A DNA stretch of 18,031 bases, from NCBI GenBank assembly GCA_002329255.1, contig DCTL01000012.1, forward strand, positions 23,690 through 41,720, given 5' to 3'. Below the pieces are notes generated by a model, which was given only the letters and a program-made list of their open reading frames with translations, did not search any database and had not been told where the DNA came from. The stretch is from Patescibacteria group bacterium UBA1441 (GTDB lineage Bacteria; Patescibacteriota; Minisyncoccia; Minisyncoccales; UBA1441). Positions 1-6,293 of this stretch are shown here, one piece after another. Every line of letters begins with the position of its first letter. The stretch's first letter is position 1. Made by a program: the position numbers and the translations under genes.

Positions 1-1213
1 TTTTTAAGAATCCATCAAATTTTATCATTTGGCCGTTGACTCGGAGCCAGTAGTCTCCAGCTTGAATGTCAGCGGAAGTTTTCATTAAAACAGCTGAAGA
101 CATCTGTGAAGCTAAAGTCCTTTGCCAAATCAGGCGGTATAAATTAAGGGTCGGAGTTGTTAATTTTATCTTAGTCGGATGATCCCAGATATTGGTCGGT
201 CGGATGGCTTCATGGGCTTGTTGAGCAAGCTTATCGCGACTGCGATAAAAATTCGGTTGACCAGGCCAGTAAGCTTGGCCGATCTCTTTTTTCAAATAAT
301 CTTCGGCTTGTTTCAGAGCTGTCTCTGCTAAATTCAACGAATCAGTGCGGTGATAAGTAATGTATCCTTTCTCGTAAAGATCCTGAGCTAGTCTCATTGT
401 TTGCCGACTCGATAGACCTAATCGCCGACCAGCTTCTTGTTGTAAAGTACTAGTAGTAAAAGGCGGTCCGGGATGTCGACGACTTTCTTTCTGTTGAAGC
501 TGAGTGATTAGGGGTTTCGATTTCTTAATAGCTTCAACTGCTCGATGAGCTTGATCTTCTTTTAGCCCCGGTTTAGTAATTTTTTCATCTTTTATCTTGA
601 TTAACTCGGCCTCGAAAGTAACGTTTTCTTTTTGAAGCTCGGCTCTGACTGTCCAATATTCTTGGGGTTGAAAAGATTCAATTTCTTTTTCTCGAAGGAC
701 GATTAAGTGAGTCGCTGCTGATTGAACCCGACCAGCAGAGAGGCCTCGCATCACTTTCTTCCAGAGAAAGGGTGAGAGTTGATAGCCAACTAATCGATCC
801 AGAATTCGGCGAGCTTGCTGTGAGTTGACTAAGCTTAAATCAATATTGCGAGGTTGCTTGAGGGCTTTTTTAATAGCCTCTGGTGTAATTTCGTGAAAAG
901 TAATTCTTTCGAAATCTTTCAAACCTAAGGCCTGGACAAGGTGCCAAGCGATAGCCTCACCCTCTCTGTCTTCATCAACAGCTAAGATAACATGGTCAGC
1001 GGTCGCCACCTCTTTCTTCAACTGATTAACAGTTTTGCGAGCTTTAGTTGGAATAACATATTGAGGCTGGAAGTCATTTTCCAGATCAATCCCCAATTTG
1101 CTTTTTGGCAAATCACGCACATGGCCCAAGCTAGCTAGGCAACGATAATCGGAGCCAAGTATTTTTTCTAAAGTTTTTGATTTAGTCGGTGATTCGACAA
1201 TAACAAGCTTCAT
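1..1213 (-). CDS. topA: DNA topoisomerase I, N-terminal 404 residues (partial, runs off window)
   Basis: Type IA topoisomerase, which relaxes negative supercoils by passing one strand through a transient single-strand break. The gene starts at the ATG at 1213 and reads leftward without a stop to the window edge, so its C-terminal part, including any zinc-finger domains, is not visible. The N-terminus MKLVIVESPTKSKTLEKILG is the classic TOPRIM start, followed by an ASLGHVRDLP segment and the metal-binding DEDREGEAIAWH motif. Later come LVGYQLSPFLWKKV, GLSAGRVQSAA and the active-site segment YITYHRTDS; the catalytic tyrosine is Tyr287 (codon at 353-355). The His after it replaces the Met seen in the E. 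coli enzyme; this is a tolerated variation in the family. The gene is divergent from the small RNA, and its predicted promoter would give an essentially leaderless transcript. The family assignment is secure. Confidence 0.96.
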   Translation of the reverse strand, partial: MKLVIVESPTKSKTLEKILGSDYRCLASLGHVRDLPKSKLGIDLENDFQPQYVIPTKARKTVNQLKKEVATADHVILAVDEDREGEAIAWHLVQALGLKDFERITFHEITPEAIKKALKQPRNIDLSLVNSQQARRILDRLVGYQLSPFLWKKVMRGLSAGRVQSAATHLIVLREKEIESFQPQEYWTVRAELQKENVTFEAELIKIKDEKITKPGLKEDQAHRAVEAIKKSKPLITQLQQKESRRHPGPPFTTSTLQQEAGRRLGLSSRQTMRLAQDLYEKGYITYHRTDSLNLAETALKQAEDYLKKEIGQAYWPGQPNFYRSRDKLAQQAHEAIRPTNIWDHPTKIKLTTPTLNLYRLIWQRTLASQMSSAVLMKTSADIQAGDYWLRVNGQMIKFDGFLK

Positions 1214-1220
1214 CCTTGAC

Positions 1221-1249
1221 AATGTAGCACCATTTAATAAAAAGACCAA
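1221..1249 (-). promoter_or_regulatory. Predicted topA promoter (leaderless)
   Basis: On the minus strand a TTGGTC -35 (1249-1244) and a TACATT -10 (1226-1221) are separated by 17 bp. The predicted transcription start is at 1213-1214, on or next to the A of the topA ATG, so the mRNA would have no leader. Boxes were matched by eye to the sigma-70 consensus; TACATT matches 4 of 6 positions. The -35 box lies two bases from the -35 box of the divergent small-RNA promoter. Confidence 0.45.
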
Positions 1250-1251
1250 GG

Positions 1252-1279
1252 TTGACACTCGGTCTGGGCTGGCTATAAT
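1252..1279 (+). promoter_or_regulatory. Near-perfect sigma-70 promoter of the small RNA
   Basis: TTGACA (1252-1257) and TATAAT (1274-1279) are both perfect consensus boxes, with a 16-bp spacer. The predicted start is near 1286, a few bases before the left arm of the long helix. It is the strongest-looking promoter in the window, as expected for an abundant stable RNA. Confidence 0.8.
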
Positions 1280-1285
1280 GGCCTT

Positions 1286-1448
1286 GTATTTTCGCTCTCG
1301 AGTCTGTCTGCAAGTAGAGAGAAGAGTAATCCCTCCTTGTACTCGGATCTCTTTGAATATCAGGGTTCATTGGGTAATCTCAACTGTGCTCTGGTGGCTT
1401 GCAGATAGACTCGAGAGCAAAAAGCCGGCTTTTAGAGCCGGTTTTTTT
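1286..1448 (+). ncRNA. Structured small RNA of about 162 nt, possibly 6S-like
   Basis: A consensus promoter ending at 1279 is followed by a left arm at 1294-1314. The right arm at 1398-1418 is its exact reverse complement over 21 positions except for one G-U pair. The roughly 83-nt interior contains a hairpin with AAGAG (1322-1326) pairing CTCTT (1349-1353) and ATCC (1329-1332) pairing GGAT (1345-1348) around a 12-nt loop. The rest of the interior looks largely unpaired. An intrinsic terminator follows at 1425-1448. A long closing helix around a mostly open interior, in a transcript of this size, is the architecture of 6S RNA. The interior segment AGGGTTCATTGGGTAA loosely resembles the AGGGUUCAAGGGUUA stretch I recall from E. 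coli 6S RNA. That identity is a hypothesis. I see no SRP RNA apical loop, tmRNA tag frame or RNase P core. Open reading frames across it are poor and explain nothing. Confidence 0.75.
1425..1448 (+). terminator. Intrinsic terminator of the small RNA, probably bidirectional
   Basis: CCGGCT (1425-1430) and AGCCGG (1436-1441) pair around the loop TTTAG, followed by seven T (1442-1448). An A-run precedes the stem on the other side, so the same hairpin read on the minus strand ends in TTTTT and could also stop transcription from pth, whose stop codon (1449-1447) lies inside the T-tract. It is the only convincing intrinsic terminator I find in the window. Confidence 0.85.
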
Positions 1449-1986
1449 AATTCTGAACAGAAATTTTGTCTAAAGCAGCTTCAATTAAGTTAACTAGCTG
1501 CTCAATCATTTCTTTGGCTAGAAGACGATCAGCTCGTCGATAAGGACGAAGAACAAAATCTTTTAAGTCGCTATTTTCTCCGAGCGAGGAACCGAGACGA
1601 AAGCGGAGGATATTTGAGGTGTTCAGATACTGATAAACCGAGGCTACTCCTTTGTGCCCGCCGGGGCTATGATTAAGACTGCTTTTAATCTGACCCAAAG
1701 GTAGAGCGGCTTCATCATGGATGAGCCAAATTTGATCAGGCGGTATTTGATATTCTTTAGCTAGGGCGGCGACTGCGACTCCAGAATTATTCATAAAAGT
1801 CAGTGGTTTGGCTAAAAGTACTGGCTGGCCGGCAATCAAGCCTTGGCTGGTCCAGTTCATTTTTTCTGATCGAAAGCGAGGCAAGTGATGCTTTTTACGT
1901 AATCGATCGATGGCTTCAAAGCCAAGATTATGAGGAGTATTTCGATATCTTCGACCCGGATTACCGAGTCCAACAATAATAATCAT
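1447..1986 (-). CDS. pth: Peptidyl-tRNA hydrolase
   Basis: Cleaves peptidyl-tRNAs released prematurely from ribosomes, recycling tRNA in the cytoplasm. The protein has 179 residues from the ATG at 1986, near the usual 180-195. I chose this start because the N-terminus MIIIVGLGNPG is the family signature; a further 17 residues upstream are open but would extend across the promoter. Active-site features are visible: Asn9 in GLGNPG, the catalytic His19 in NTPHNLGF, Asn66 in FMNNSG, Asp91 in IHDEAALPLG, and His111 in GGHKG. Many family members, including E. coli, have Asn where this protein has Lys112 in GGHKG; this is a minor variation. The gene is transcribed away from lepB and converges on the small RNA, sharing its terminator region. 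The -10 element TATAAT sits six bases before the ATG, so the mRNA is predicted to be leaderless. Confidence 0.96.
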   Translation of the reverse strand: MIIIVGLGNPGRRYRNTPHNLGFEAIDRLRKKHHLPRFRSEKMNWTSQGLIAGQPVLLAKPLTFMNNSGVAVAALAKEYQIPPDQIWLIHDEAALPLGQIKSSLNHSPGGHKGVASVYQYLNTSNILRFRLGSSLGENSDLKDFVLRPYRRADRLLAKEMIEQLVNLIEAALDKISVQN

Positions 1987-1992
1987 TAAGCT

Positions 1993-2021
1993 ATTATAGC
2001 ACGCCTTGATAATCGACAAAA
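1993..2021 (-). promoter_or_regulatory. Predicted pth promoter (leaderless)
   Basis: On the minus strand there is a perfect TATAAT (1998-1993). At 17-bp spacing the -35 would be the weak TTTTGT (2021-2016). The seventh base after the -10 is the A of the pth start codon at 1986, so transcription is predicted to begin on the start codon. It overlaps the lepB promoter on the opposite strand. Confidence 0.6.
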
Positions 2022-2034
2022 TTTCCATTATAAT
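2006..2034 (+). promoter_or_regulatory. Predicted lepB-hisS promoter
   Basis: TTGATA (2006-2011) and a perfect TATAAT (2029-2034) are separated by 17 bp. The predicted start is near 2041, giving a leader of about 19 nt before the lepB ATG at 2060, with no clear Shine-Dalgarno sequence. The -35 and spacer share bases 2006-2021 with the divergent pth promoter, so RNA polymerase probably cannot occupy both at once. Confidence 0.7.
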
Positions 2035-2059
2035 CAATTATAATCTGGACTTATTACCA

Positions 2060-2602
2060 ATGAAAAACTCCTTAAAGAGCTTTTTTTCTTTCTGTTGGGA
2101 AGTGGTTGAAGTTGTGGTTTTGGCTCTCTTGATCGTCGTCCCAATCCGATACTTTCTCTTTCAGCCTTTTGTTGTAGATGGCTCTTCGATGGAGCCTAGT
2201 TTTTATGATGGCGATTATTTAATTGTTGATCAAATCAGTTATCGATTTCGTCAACCGGAACGAGGGGAAGTAATTATTTTCTATGCTCCGACCGATCCAT
2301 CACGACGTTTTATTAAACGTGTCGTGGGTCTACCAGGCGAGCAGTTAGAAGCAATTGATCAGCAAATTATGATTACCACTCCTGAGGGAGAGCAATTCTT
2401 CTTTGAAGATTACTATTCTCAGTCAACGGTTTATCGAAGTTTTTCTGTGGCTTTAGAGGAAGATCAATATTTTGTTCTAGGAGATAATCGCGATCGATCT
2501 TATGATTCTCGCTTTTGGGGGTATTTACCAGCTGAAAACGTTATTGGCCGAGCGGTGTTAAGACTTTGGCCAGTTAATCGAATTAGTAAAATTACTCCTT
2601 AA
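2060..2602 (+). CDS. lepB: Signal peptidase I
   Basis: Membrane-bound serine protease that removes signal peptides from exported proteins on the outer face of the cytoplasmic membrane. The protein has 180 residues from the ATG at 2060. An upstream in-frame ATG at 2006 overlaps the predicted promoter and is rejected. A single transmembrane segment spans about residues 10-33. It is followed by the family boxes: DGSSMEPSFYDGDYL with the nucleophile Ser43, RRFIKRVVGLPGE with the general-base Lys86, and GDNRDRSYDSRFWG near the C-terminus. The length fits the short Gram-positive-like type (one membrane anchor). The gene ends two bases before hisS, so the two are probably co-transcribed. Likely clients in this window would be exported proteins generally; the HtrA and pilin-like proteins look membrane-anchored and are not obvious substrates. 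Confidence 0.96.
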   Translation: MKNSLKSFFSFCWEVVEVVVLALLIVVPIRYFLFQPFVVDGSSMEPSFYDGDYLIVDQISYRFRQPERGEVIIFYAPTDPSRRFIKRVVGLPGEQLEAIDQQIMITTPEGEQFFFEDYYSQSTVYRSFSVALEEDQYFVLGDNRDRSYDSRFWGYLPAENVIGRAVLRLWPVNRISKITP

Positions 2603-2604
2603 TT

Positions 2605-3876
2605 ATGGCCGAAGAAGAACTTATTCAAACCCCGAAAGGAATGCACGACCAGATGCCCGAAGATTGTGCTTACTTTTCTCGAATCGAGAATGCTTGTCGA
2701 CGCCTGGCCAAGGACTATCGTTTTGATCGTATTGATTTTCCAATTCTTGAGAATGCGGCACTCTTTAAAAAAGGAACCGGCGAAACATCAGATATTGTTG
2801 AGAAACAGATGTATACTCTGCGGACTAAGAGTGGTGAAATTTTGGCTTTGCGGCCCGAAGGCACTCCTTCGGTAGTCCGTTTTTATTTAGAACATGGTGC
2901 TCGCACCTGGCCTCAACCGGTTAAGCTTTGGTACTGGGGACCGTTCTTCCGTTATGAGAAAGCTCAGGCTGGTCGCTATCGTCAATTTCATCAGTTTGGG
3001 TTTGAGGTTATTGGAGGAGCAGATTCTACTCTGGACGCTCAAGTGATTAACATTTTTTATCGTCTCTTAAATAGTTTGAGGATCAAGGATTTAACGGTGG
3101 AAATTAACTCGATCGGTCAACTGGCAGAACGGGAAAATTATAAAAAAGCTTTAGTTAAACAACTGAAAAAAAATCAGTCTGACCTTTGTCCAGATTGCCG
3201 TCGTCGACTGACGCGGAATCCTCTTCGGATTCTAGATTGCAAGGAGGCGACTTGTCAAGAAATTGTTCGACAATTACCTCATGTGGTTGATTATTTGTCG
3301 CCTGAATGCCATCAGCACTTTCAAGAAGTGCTTGAACTTTTAGGGGAATTAAACATTCCTTATCGACTTAATCCTCATTTAGTCCGCGGTCTCGATTATT
3401 ACACTCGGACGGTTTTTGAGATTGTTCAAACAAACGATGAAGAAAAAAAGGCTCTGGTCGGTGGCGGTCGTTATGACAGGCTGGTTGATTTGTTAGGGGG
3501 ACCTCCAACTCCAGCTGTTGGTGGAGCGGCTGGTATTGAAAGAATTGTTCAAGCGATGAAAGAATCAGGTCGTCGGGTTTCTTATCGAGAAAAACCAGAG
3601 GTTTTTATTGCCCAACTTGGACCTGCGGCGAAGAAGGAGGCGATGAGGCTTTTCGAAGAACTTCGACAACGTGGGATTAAGGTGGCTGAAGCCTTTGGTC
3701 GCGATTCACTGAATGCCCAGTTGAAGAGAGCTGATCGTCTGGGGGTCAAGTACGTAGTGATTATTGGGCAGAAAGAGGCGCTTGAAGAAACTATTACCCT
3801 AAAGACCATGAGTACTGGCCAACAGCGTTTAGTTAAGCGGTCACAGGCGGTTAGTTTGATTAAAAAAAGACTTTGA
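2605..3876 (+). CDS. hisS: Histidyl-tRNA synthetase
   Basis: Class II aminoacyl-tRNA synthetase charging tRNA-His with histidine. The 423-residue length is typical. The catalytic core shows motif 1 around DRIDFPILE (41-49), motif 2 as FFRYEKAQAGRYRQFHQFG (114-132), the histidine-specific LVRGLDYYTRTVFE (259-272), GGGRYDRL (286-293) and motif 3 around GGAAGIERI (306-314). A cysteine-bearing insertion, CPDCRRRLTRNPLRILDC (195-212), followed by Cys217, could bind metal. Residues from about 330 form the anticodon-binding alpha/beta domain. The ATG at 2605 lies two bases after the lepB stop and has no Shine-Dalgarno sequence; translation is probably coupled to lepB. No terminator follows, and a separate predicted promoter drives rpsU. 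Confidence 0.97.
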   Translation: MAEEELIQTPKGMHDQMPEDCAYFSRIENACRRLAKDYRFDRIDFPILENAALFKKGTGETSDIVEKQMYTLRTKSGEILALRPEGTPSVVRFYLEHGARTWPQPVKLWYWGPFFRYEKAQAGRYRQFHQFGFEVIGGADSTLDAQVINIFYRLLNSLRIKDLTVEINSIGQLAERENYKKALVKQLKKNQSDLCPDCRRRLTRNPLRILDCKEATCQEIVRQLPHVVDYLSPECHQHFQEVLELLGELNIPYRLNPHLVRGLDYYTRTVFEIVQTNDEEKKALVGGGRYDRLVDLLGGPPTPAVGGAAGIERIVQAMKESGRRVSYREKPEVFIAQLGPAAKKEAMRLFEELRQRGIKVAEAFGRDSLNAQLKRADRLGVKYVVIIGQKEALEETITLKTMSTGQQRLVKRSQAVSLIKKRL

Positions 3877-3878
3877 TT

Positions 3879-3907
3879 TTGCAAAAAGGAAACAAATGAA
3901 CTATATT
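3879..3907 (+). promoter_or_regulatory. Predicted promoter of the rpsU-ftsA-ftsZ-nrdD-nrdG-comEC run
   Basis: TTGCAA (3879-3884) and TATATT (3902-3907) are separated by 17 bp. The predicted start near 3914 leaves only about three bases before the rpsU ATG at 3917, making a nearly leaderless mRNA. The -35 begins three bases after the hisS stop codon. Confidence 0.6.
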
Positions 3908-3916
3908 TAAAACACT

Positions 3917-4132
3917 ATGCCTATTATTGTTGAAAAGAAAAACACTGAAACACCGGTTTCTTTAGTCGACCGGTTTTCTAAAGAAGTGCGTCGAAGTGGT
4001 ATGTTACAAAGAGCAAAGCGACAGCGTTTTTGGCAGCGACCTTTAAGTGACTTGGCTCGGAAGCGCAGCGCATTGAAACGATTAGAGTCTCGAAAACATT
4101 ATCAACTTCTGCGGAAGATGGGTAAGATTTAA
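3917..4132 (+). CDS. rpsU: Small ribosomal subunit protein bS21
   Basis: Small, very basic 71-residue protein of the 30S subunit. In other bacteria bS21 sits near the anti-Shine-Dalgarno end of 16S rRNA and helps initiation. The start MPIIVEKKN, the block VDRFSKEVRRSGMLQRAKRQRFWQRP and the basic tail ARKRSALKRLESRK match the family pattern of an N-terminal strand, the FKR-like helix and an arginine-rich C-terminal helix. It heads a run of closely packed genes, ending four bases before ftsA. Its presence in a window where no clear Shine-Dalgarno sequence is seen is notable. Identification is by pattern; the family is short and divergent, hence slightly lower certainty. Confidence 0.88.
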   Translation: MPIIVEKKNTETPVSLVDRFSKEVRRSGMLQRAKRQRFWQRPLSDLARKRSALKRLESRKHYQLLRKMGKI

Positions 4133-4136
4133 TATT

Positions 4137-5312
4137 ATGGCACGATCTCGCATCATTACTGGTTTAGATGTCGGTGTCGGTTCTGTGAAAGCTCTGATTG
4201 TTCGTCAATCGGCCCAAGAAGAGGGCTTGGAGTTTCTTGGGCTGGGCGAATGTCAAACCGAGGGGATGAATAAAAAGGGTATTCACGATGTTAATCGTTT
4301 AGCTCGTAGTATTCGATTAGCCCTCGATCAAGCTGAGAAATCGTGTTCCGAAAAAGTTGATCAAGTTTATCTTAATATTGGTGAATCTCGATTTGTGAGC
4401 CTGCCCAGCCATGGGTTGGTTTCGGTTTCGCGGGCTGATGGTCGCATTTCTCAAGAAGACGTTAATCGTGTTATTGAAGCGACTCAGTCCATCAATCTCC
4501 CTCCAAACAATGAGTTTTGGGGGGTTTTGGTTAGAGATTTTATTGTCGACGGGCAAGGCGGAATTGAGCGTCCACTTGAAATGACCGGCACTCGTCTTGA
4601 AGCAGAAGCCTTAGTCCTTTCAGTTTTTTCACCTCATTTAAAAAAACTCAAAGAAGCTGTGGCTGAAGCCGGTTGCCAGATTGAAGATATTATTGCTACC
4701 CCACTAGCTTGTGCCCGGTCGGCTTTAACCGACCAGCAGAAAGAACGCGGGTCGGTTTTAATTGACATTGGTCACAGTTTAACCAAGGTTGCGGTTTATC
4801 AAGAGGGTAAACCAGCACATTTGGCTATTTTTTCTTTGGGCTCATCTCATGTTACAGACGATATTGCTGTTGGAGCGGAAATAGAGATATCAGAAGCGGA
4901 GAGGTTGAAGAAGGAAATTGGTTCTTGTCTGGAGAGTAAAATCAGCGGCCGCACCGAAGAGAGTCGTCAAGCTAGAAAACTAGCCAAGGTAATCCGTCCG
5001 CGAATGGAGGAAATCTTAGAGGTTGCTTATCAGGCCGTAACGACTGTTTGTCAACGTCAGGACTTACCGGCGGGAGTGGTTTTAACTGGAGGCGGGGCTA
5101 AGATTAAGGGCGCAACTGATTGTGCCCGGAAAGTTTTTAAGTTAATTGCCAAAAGAGGCGTTCCTCGAGGCGTTGCTGGATTGGAGACAGAAGATCCTGC
5201 CTGGGTAACCGCGGCCGGATTAGTGCTTTTGGCGGCGGACGAAGAGGCGGGGACCTTAGGAATGAAAAGAGGGAGCTGGTTTCGTCGTCTAATGCGTCAT
5301 TTTATTCCTTAA
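4137..5312 (+). CDS. ftsA: Cell division protein FtsA (actin-like membrane tether)
   Basis: Actin-fold ATPase that normally anchors FtsZ filaments to the membrane and recruits later division proteins. The protein has 391 residues. Phosphate-1 motif GLDVGVGSVKAL (9-20), phosphate-2 motif VLIDIGHSLTKVAV (207-220) and adenosine motif VVLTGGGAKIKG (314-325) are present. The SHS2 (1C) subdomain unique to FtsA corresponds to about residues 84-165. The C-terminal GSWFRRLMRHFIP (379-391) can form an amphipathic helix with aromatic and aliphatic residues on one side and Arg/His on the other, as expected for a membrane-targeting sequence. It follows rpsU by four bases and precedes ftsZ by 39 bases, the usual ftsA-ftsZ order. 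The FtsZ next door lacks the tail that FtsA normally grips, so how the two connect is unclear. Confidence 0.93.
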   Translation: MARSRIITGLDVGVGSVKALIVRQSAQEEGLEFLGLGECQTEGMNKKGIHDVNRLARSIRLALDQAEKSCSEKVDQVYLNIGESRFVSLPSHGLVSVSRADGRISQEDVNRVIEATQSINLPPNNEFWGVLVRDFIVDGQGGIERPLEMTGTRLEAEALVLSVFSPHLKKLKEAVAEAGCQIEDIIATPLACARSALTDQQKERGSVLIDIGHSLTKVAVYQEGKPAHLAIFSLGSSHVTDDIAVGAEIEISEAERLKKEIGSCLESKISGRTEESRQARKLAKVIRPRMEEILEVAYQAVTTVCQRQDLPAGVVLTGGGAKIKGATDCARKVFKLIAKRGVPRGVAGLETEDPAWVTAAGLVLLAADEEAGTLGMKRGSWFRRLMRHFIP

Positions 5313-5351
5313 AAGCACTACTCGATCGTCATTAATCGGTTTTTTTGCTTG

Positions 5352-6284
5352 ATGAAAATCTCTAAGAAGATAAAAGTTATCGGCTTAGGGGGCTCAGGTT
5401 CCAATACCATCGCTCGTATGAAACGGCGATCGGTTGAGGGGGTTGAGTTAATTGCGATTAATACTGATGTTCAAGACTTGCGAGCCAAGTCAGCTGATAT
5501 TAAGTTGCAGATCGGTCCACAAGTAACTGGCGGTCTGGGAGCCGGGATGGATCCAGCCCTCGGAAGAGCTGCGGCTGAAGAATCAAAAGAGGAGATTCAG
5601 AAGATTTTATCAGGAGCGGATATGGTTTTTCTAGTCTGCGGTTTAGGCGGGGGTTCGGGGACAGGGGCAACTCCTTTTGTGGCTCAACTGGCTCGATCGA
5701 TGAAGATTTTAACAATTGCGGCGGTCACGACGCCTTTTTCTTTTGAAGGCCAGCCACGAGCTCAAATTGCAGTTGATGGATTGGAAGCGCTTCGACCGGA
5801 GGTAGATACGCTAGTGGTTATACCGAATGACAAGTTGATTGATTTAATAGACGACCAAACTTCGATGATCAACGCTTTCGATCTTTGTGATCAGGTTCTC
5901 CACAATGCTATTCAGGGAATTACAGATTTAATCGTCGCTTCCGGTCAGATCAATGTTGACTTTGCGACTCTGAAAACGATGTTGAAAAAGGCTGGTCCGG
6001 CCTTTTTTGGTATAGGTACGGCTCGGGGTCGCGGCCGAAGCCCTAAAGCGGTCAAAATGGCTCTGGAGTCACCGTTGCTTGATTTTTCTATAGATCAAGC
6101 TCGAGCTGCCTTACTTAATATTGCTCACAGTGGTGATCTGACTTTGGCTGAAGTAAAAACTATTACCGGTCAGGTTCGACAGACGATTAGGTCCGGGGCT
6201 AATTTAATTTTTGGAACGTCTTTAGACCAGGAGCTGAAGCCGAAAGAAATTAGAGTAACCTTGATTGTGACTGGAATTAATTAA
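5352..6284 (+). CDS. ftsZ: FtsZ-family tubulin-like GTPase, core only, altered T7 loop
   Basis: Tubulin-like GTPase that polymerises at the division site. I start at the ATG at 5352 (310 residues); a TTG one codon upstream is possible. The GTP-binding side is intact: VIGLGGSGSNTI (9-20), NTD (37-39), the tubulin signature GLGGGSGTGAT (97-107), FEGQPR (131-136) and PNDKL (158-162). The T7 loop, which completes the partner subunit's active site, reads NVDFAT (201-206). Asp203 is kept, but the second acidic residue (Asp212 in E. coli NVDFAD) is Thr206. The protein ends at RVTLIVTGIN, exactly where the globular core ends in other FtsZ proteins, so the flexible linker and conserved C-terminal peptide that bind FtsA are absent. 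It lies between ftsA and nrdD. It may be the only FtsZ of this cell or a non-hydrolysing paralogue; the window cannot decide. Confidence 0.9.
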   Translation: MKISKKIKVIGLGGSGSNTIARMKRRSVEGVELIAINTDVQDLRAKSADIKLQIGPQVTGGLGAGMDPALGRAAAEESKEEIQKILSGADMVFLVCGLGGGSGTGATPFVAQLARSMKILTIAAVTTPFSFEGQPRAQIAVDGLEALRPEVDTLVVIPNDKLIDLIDDQTSMINAFDLCDQVLHNAIQGITDLIVASGQINVDFATLKTMLKKAGPAFFGIGTARGRGRSPKAVKMALESPLLDFSIDQARAALLNIAHSGDLTLAEVKTITGQVRQTIRSGANLIFGTSLDQELKPKEIRVTLIVTGIN

Positions 6285-6293
6285 ACGTTTACC

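Noticed and set aside
1216-1221. A second TTGACA upstream of the small-RNA promoter
   Set aside because: No -10 box stands at a usable distance on the plus strand; on the minus strand these bases overlap the predicted topA -10.
1286-1448. SRP RNA, tmRNA or RNase P RNA as identity of the small RNA
   Set aside because: There is no GGAA-type SRP apical loop with its conserved flanks, no tRNA-like ends or tag frame, and the size and core motifs do not fit RNase P.
1278-1493. 71-codon plus-strand frame and a 62-codon minus-strand frame across the topA-pth gap
   Set aside because: They lie over the promoter, both helix arms and the terminator of the small RNA. The translated sequences show no domain, and the pairing structure explains the region better.
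2039-2044. Second TATAAT before lepB
   Set aside because: No acceptable -35 lies 16-18 bp upstream; the first TATAAT at 2029-2034 pairs properly with TTGATA.
3886-3910. AAAAAGGA followed at good spacing by a four-codon frame (MNYI-stop) before rpsU
   Set aside because: It looks like a leader peptide, but the frame overlaps the predicted -10 box of the rpsU promoter and is too short to distinguish from chance.
4317-4556. Antisense open frames inside ftsA, and similar ones inside hisS, ftsZ, nrdD, comEC, the pilin-like gene, htrA and clpB
   Set aside because: They lie wholly within well-supported genes, have no promoter or domain, and are expected by chance on the opposite strand or in another frame.
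5321-5346. Possible terminator between ftsA and ftsZ (CGAT...ATCG followed by seven T)
   Set aside because: The stem is only about four base pairs, so termination is unlikely. The T-run alone does not make a terminator.
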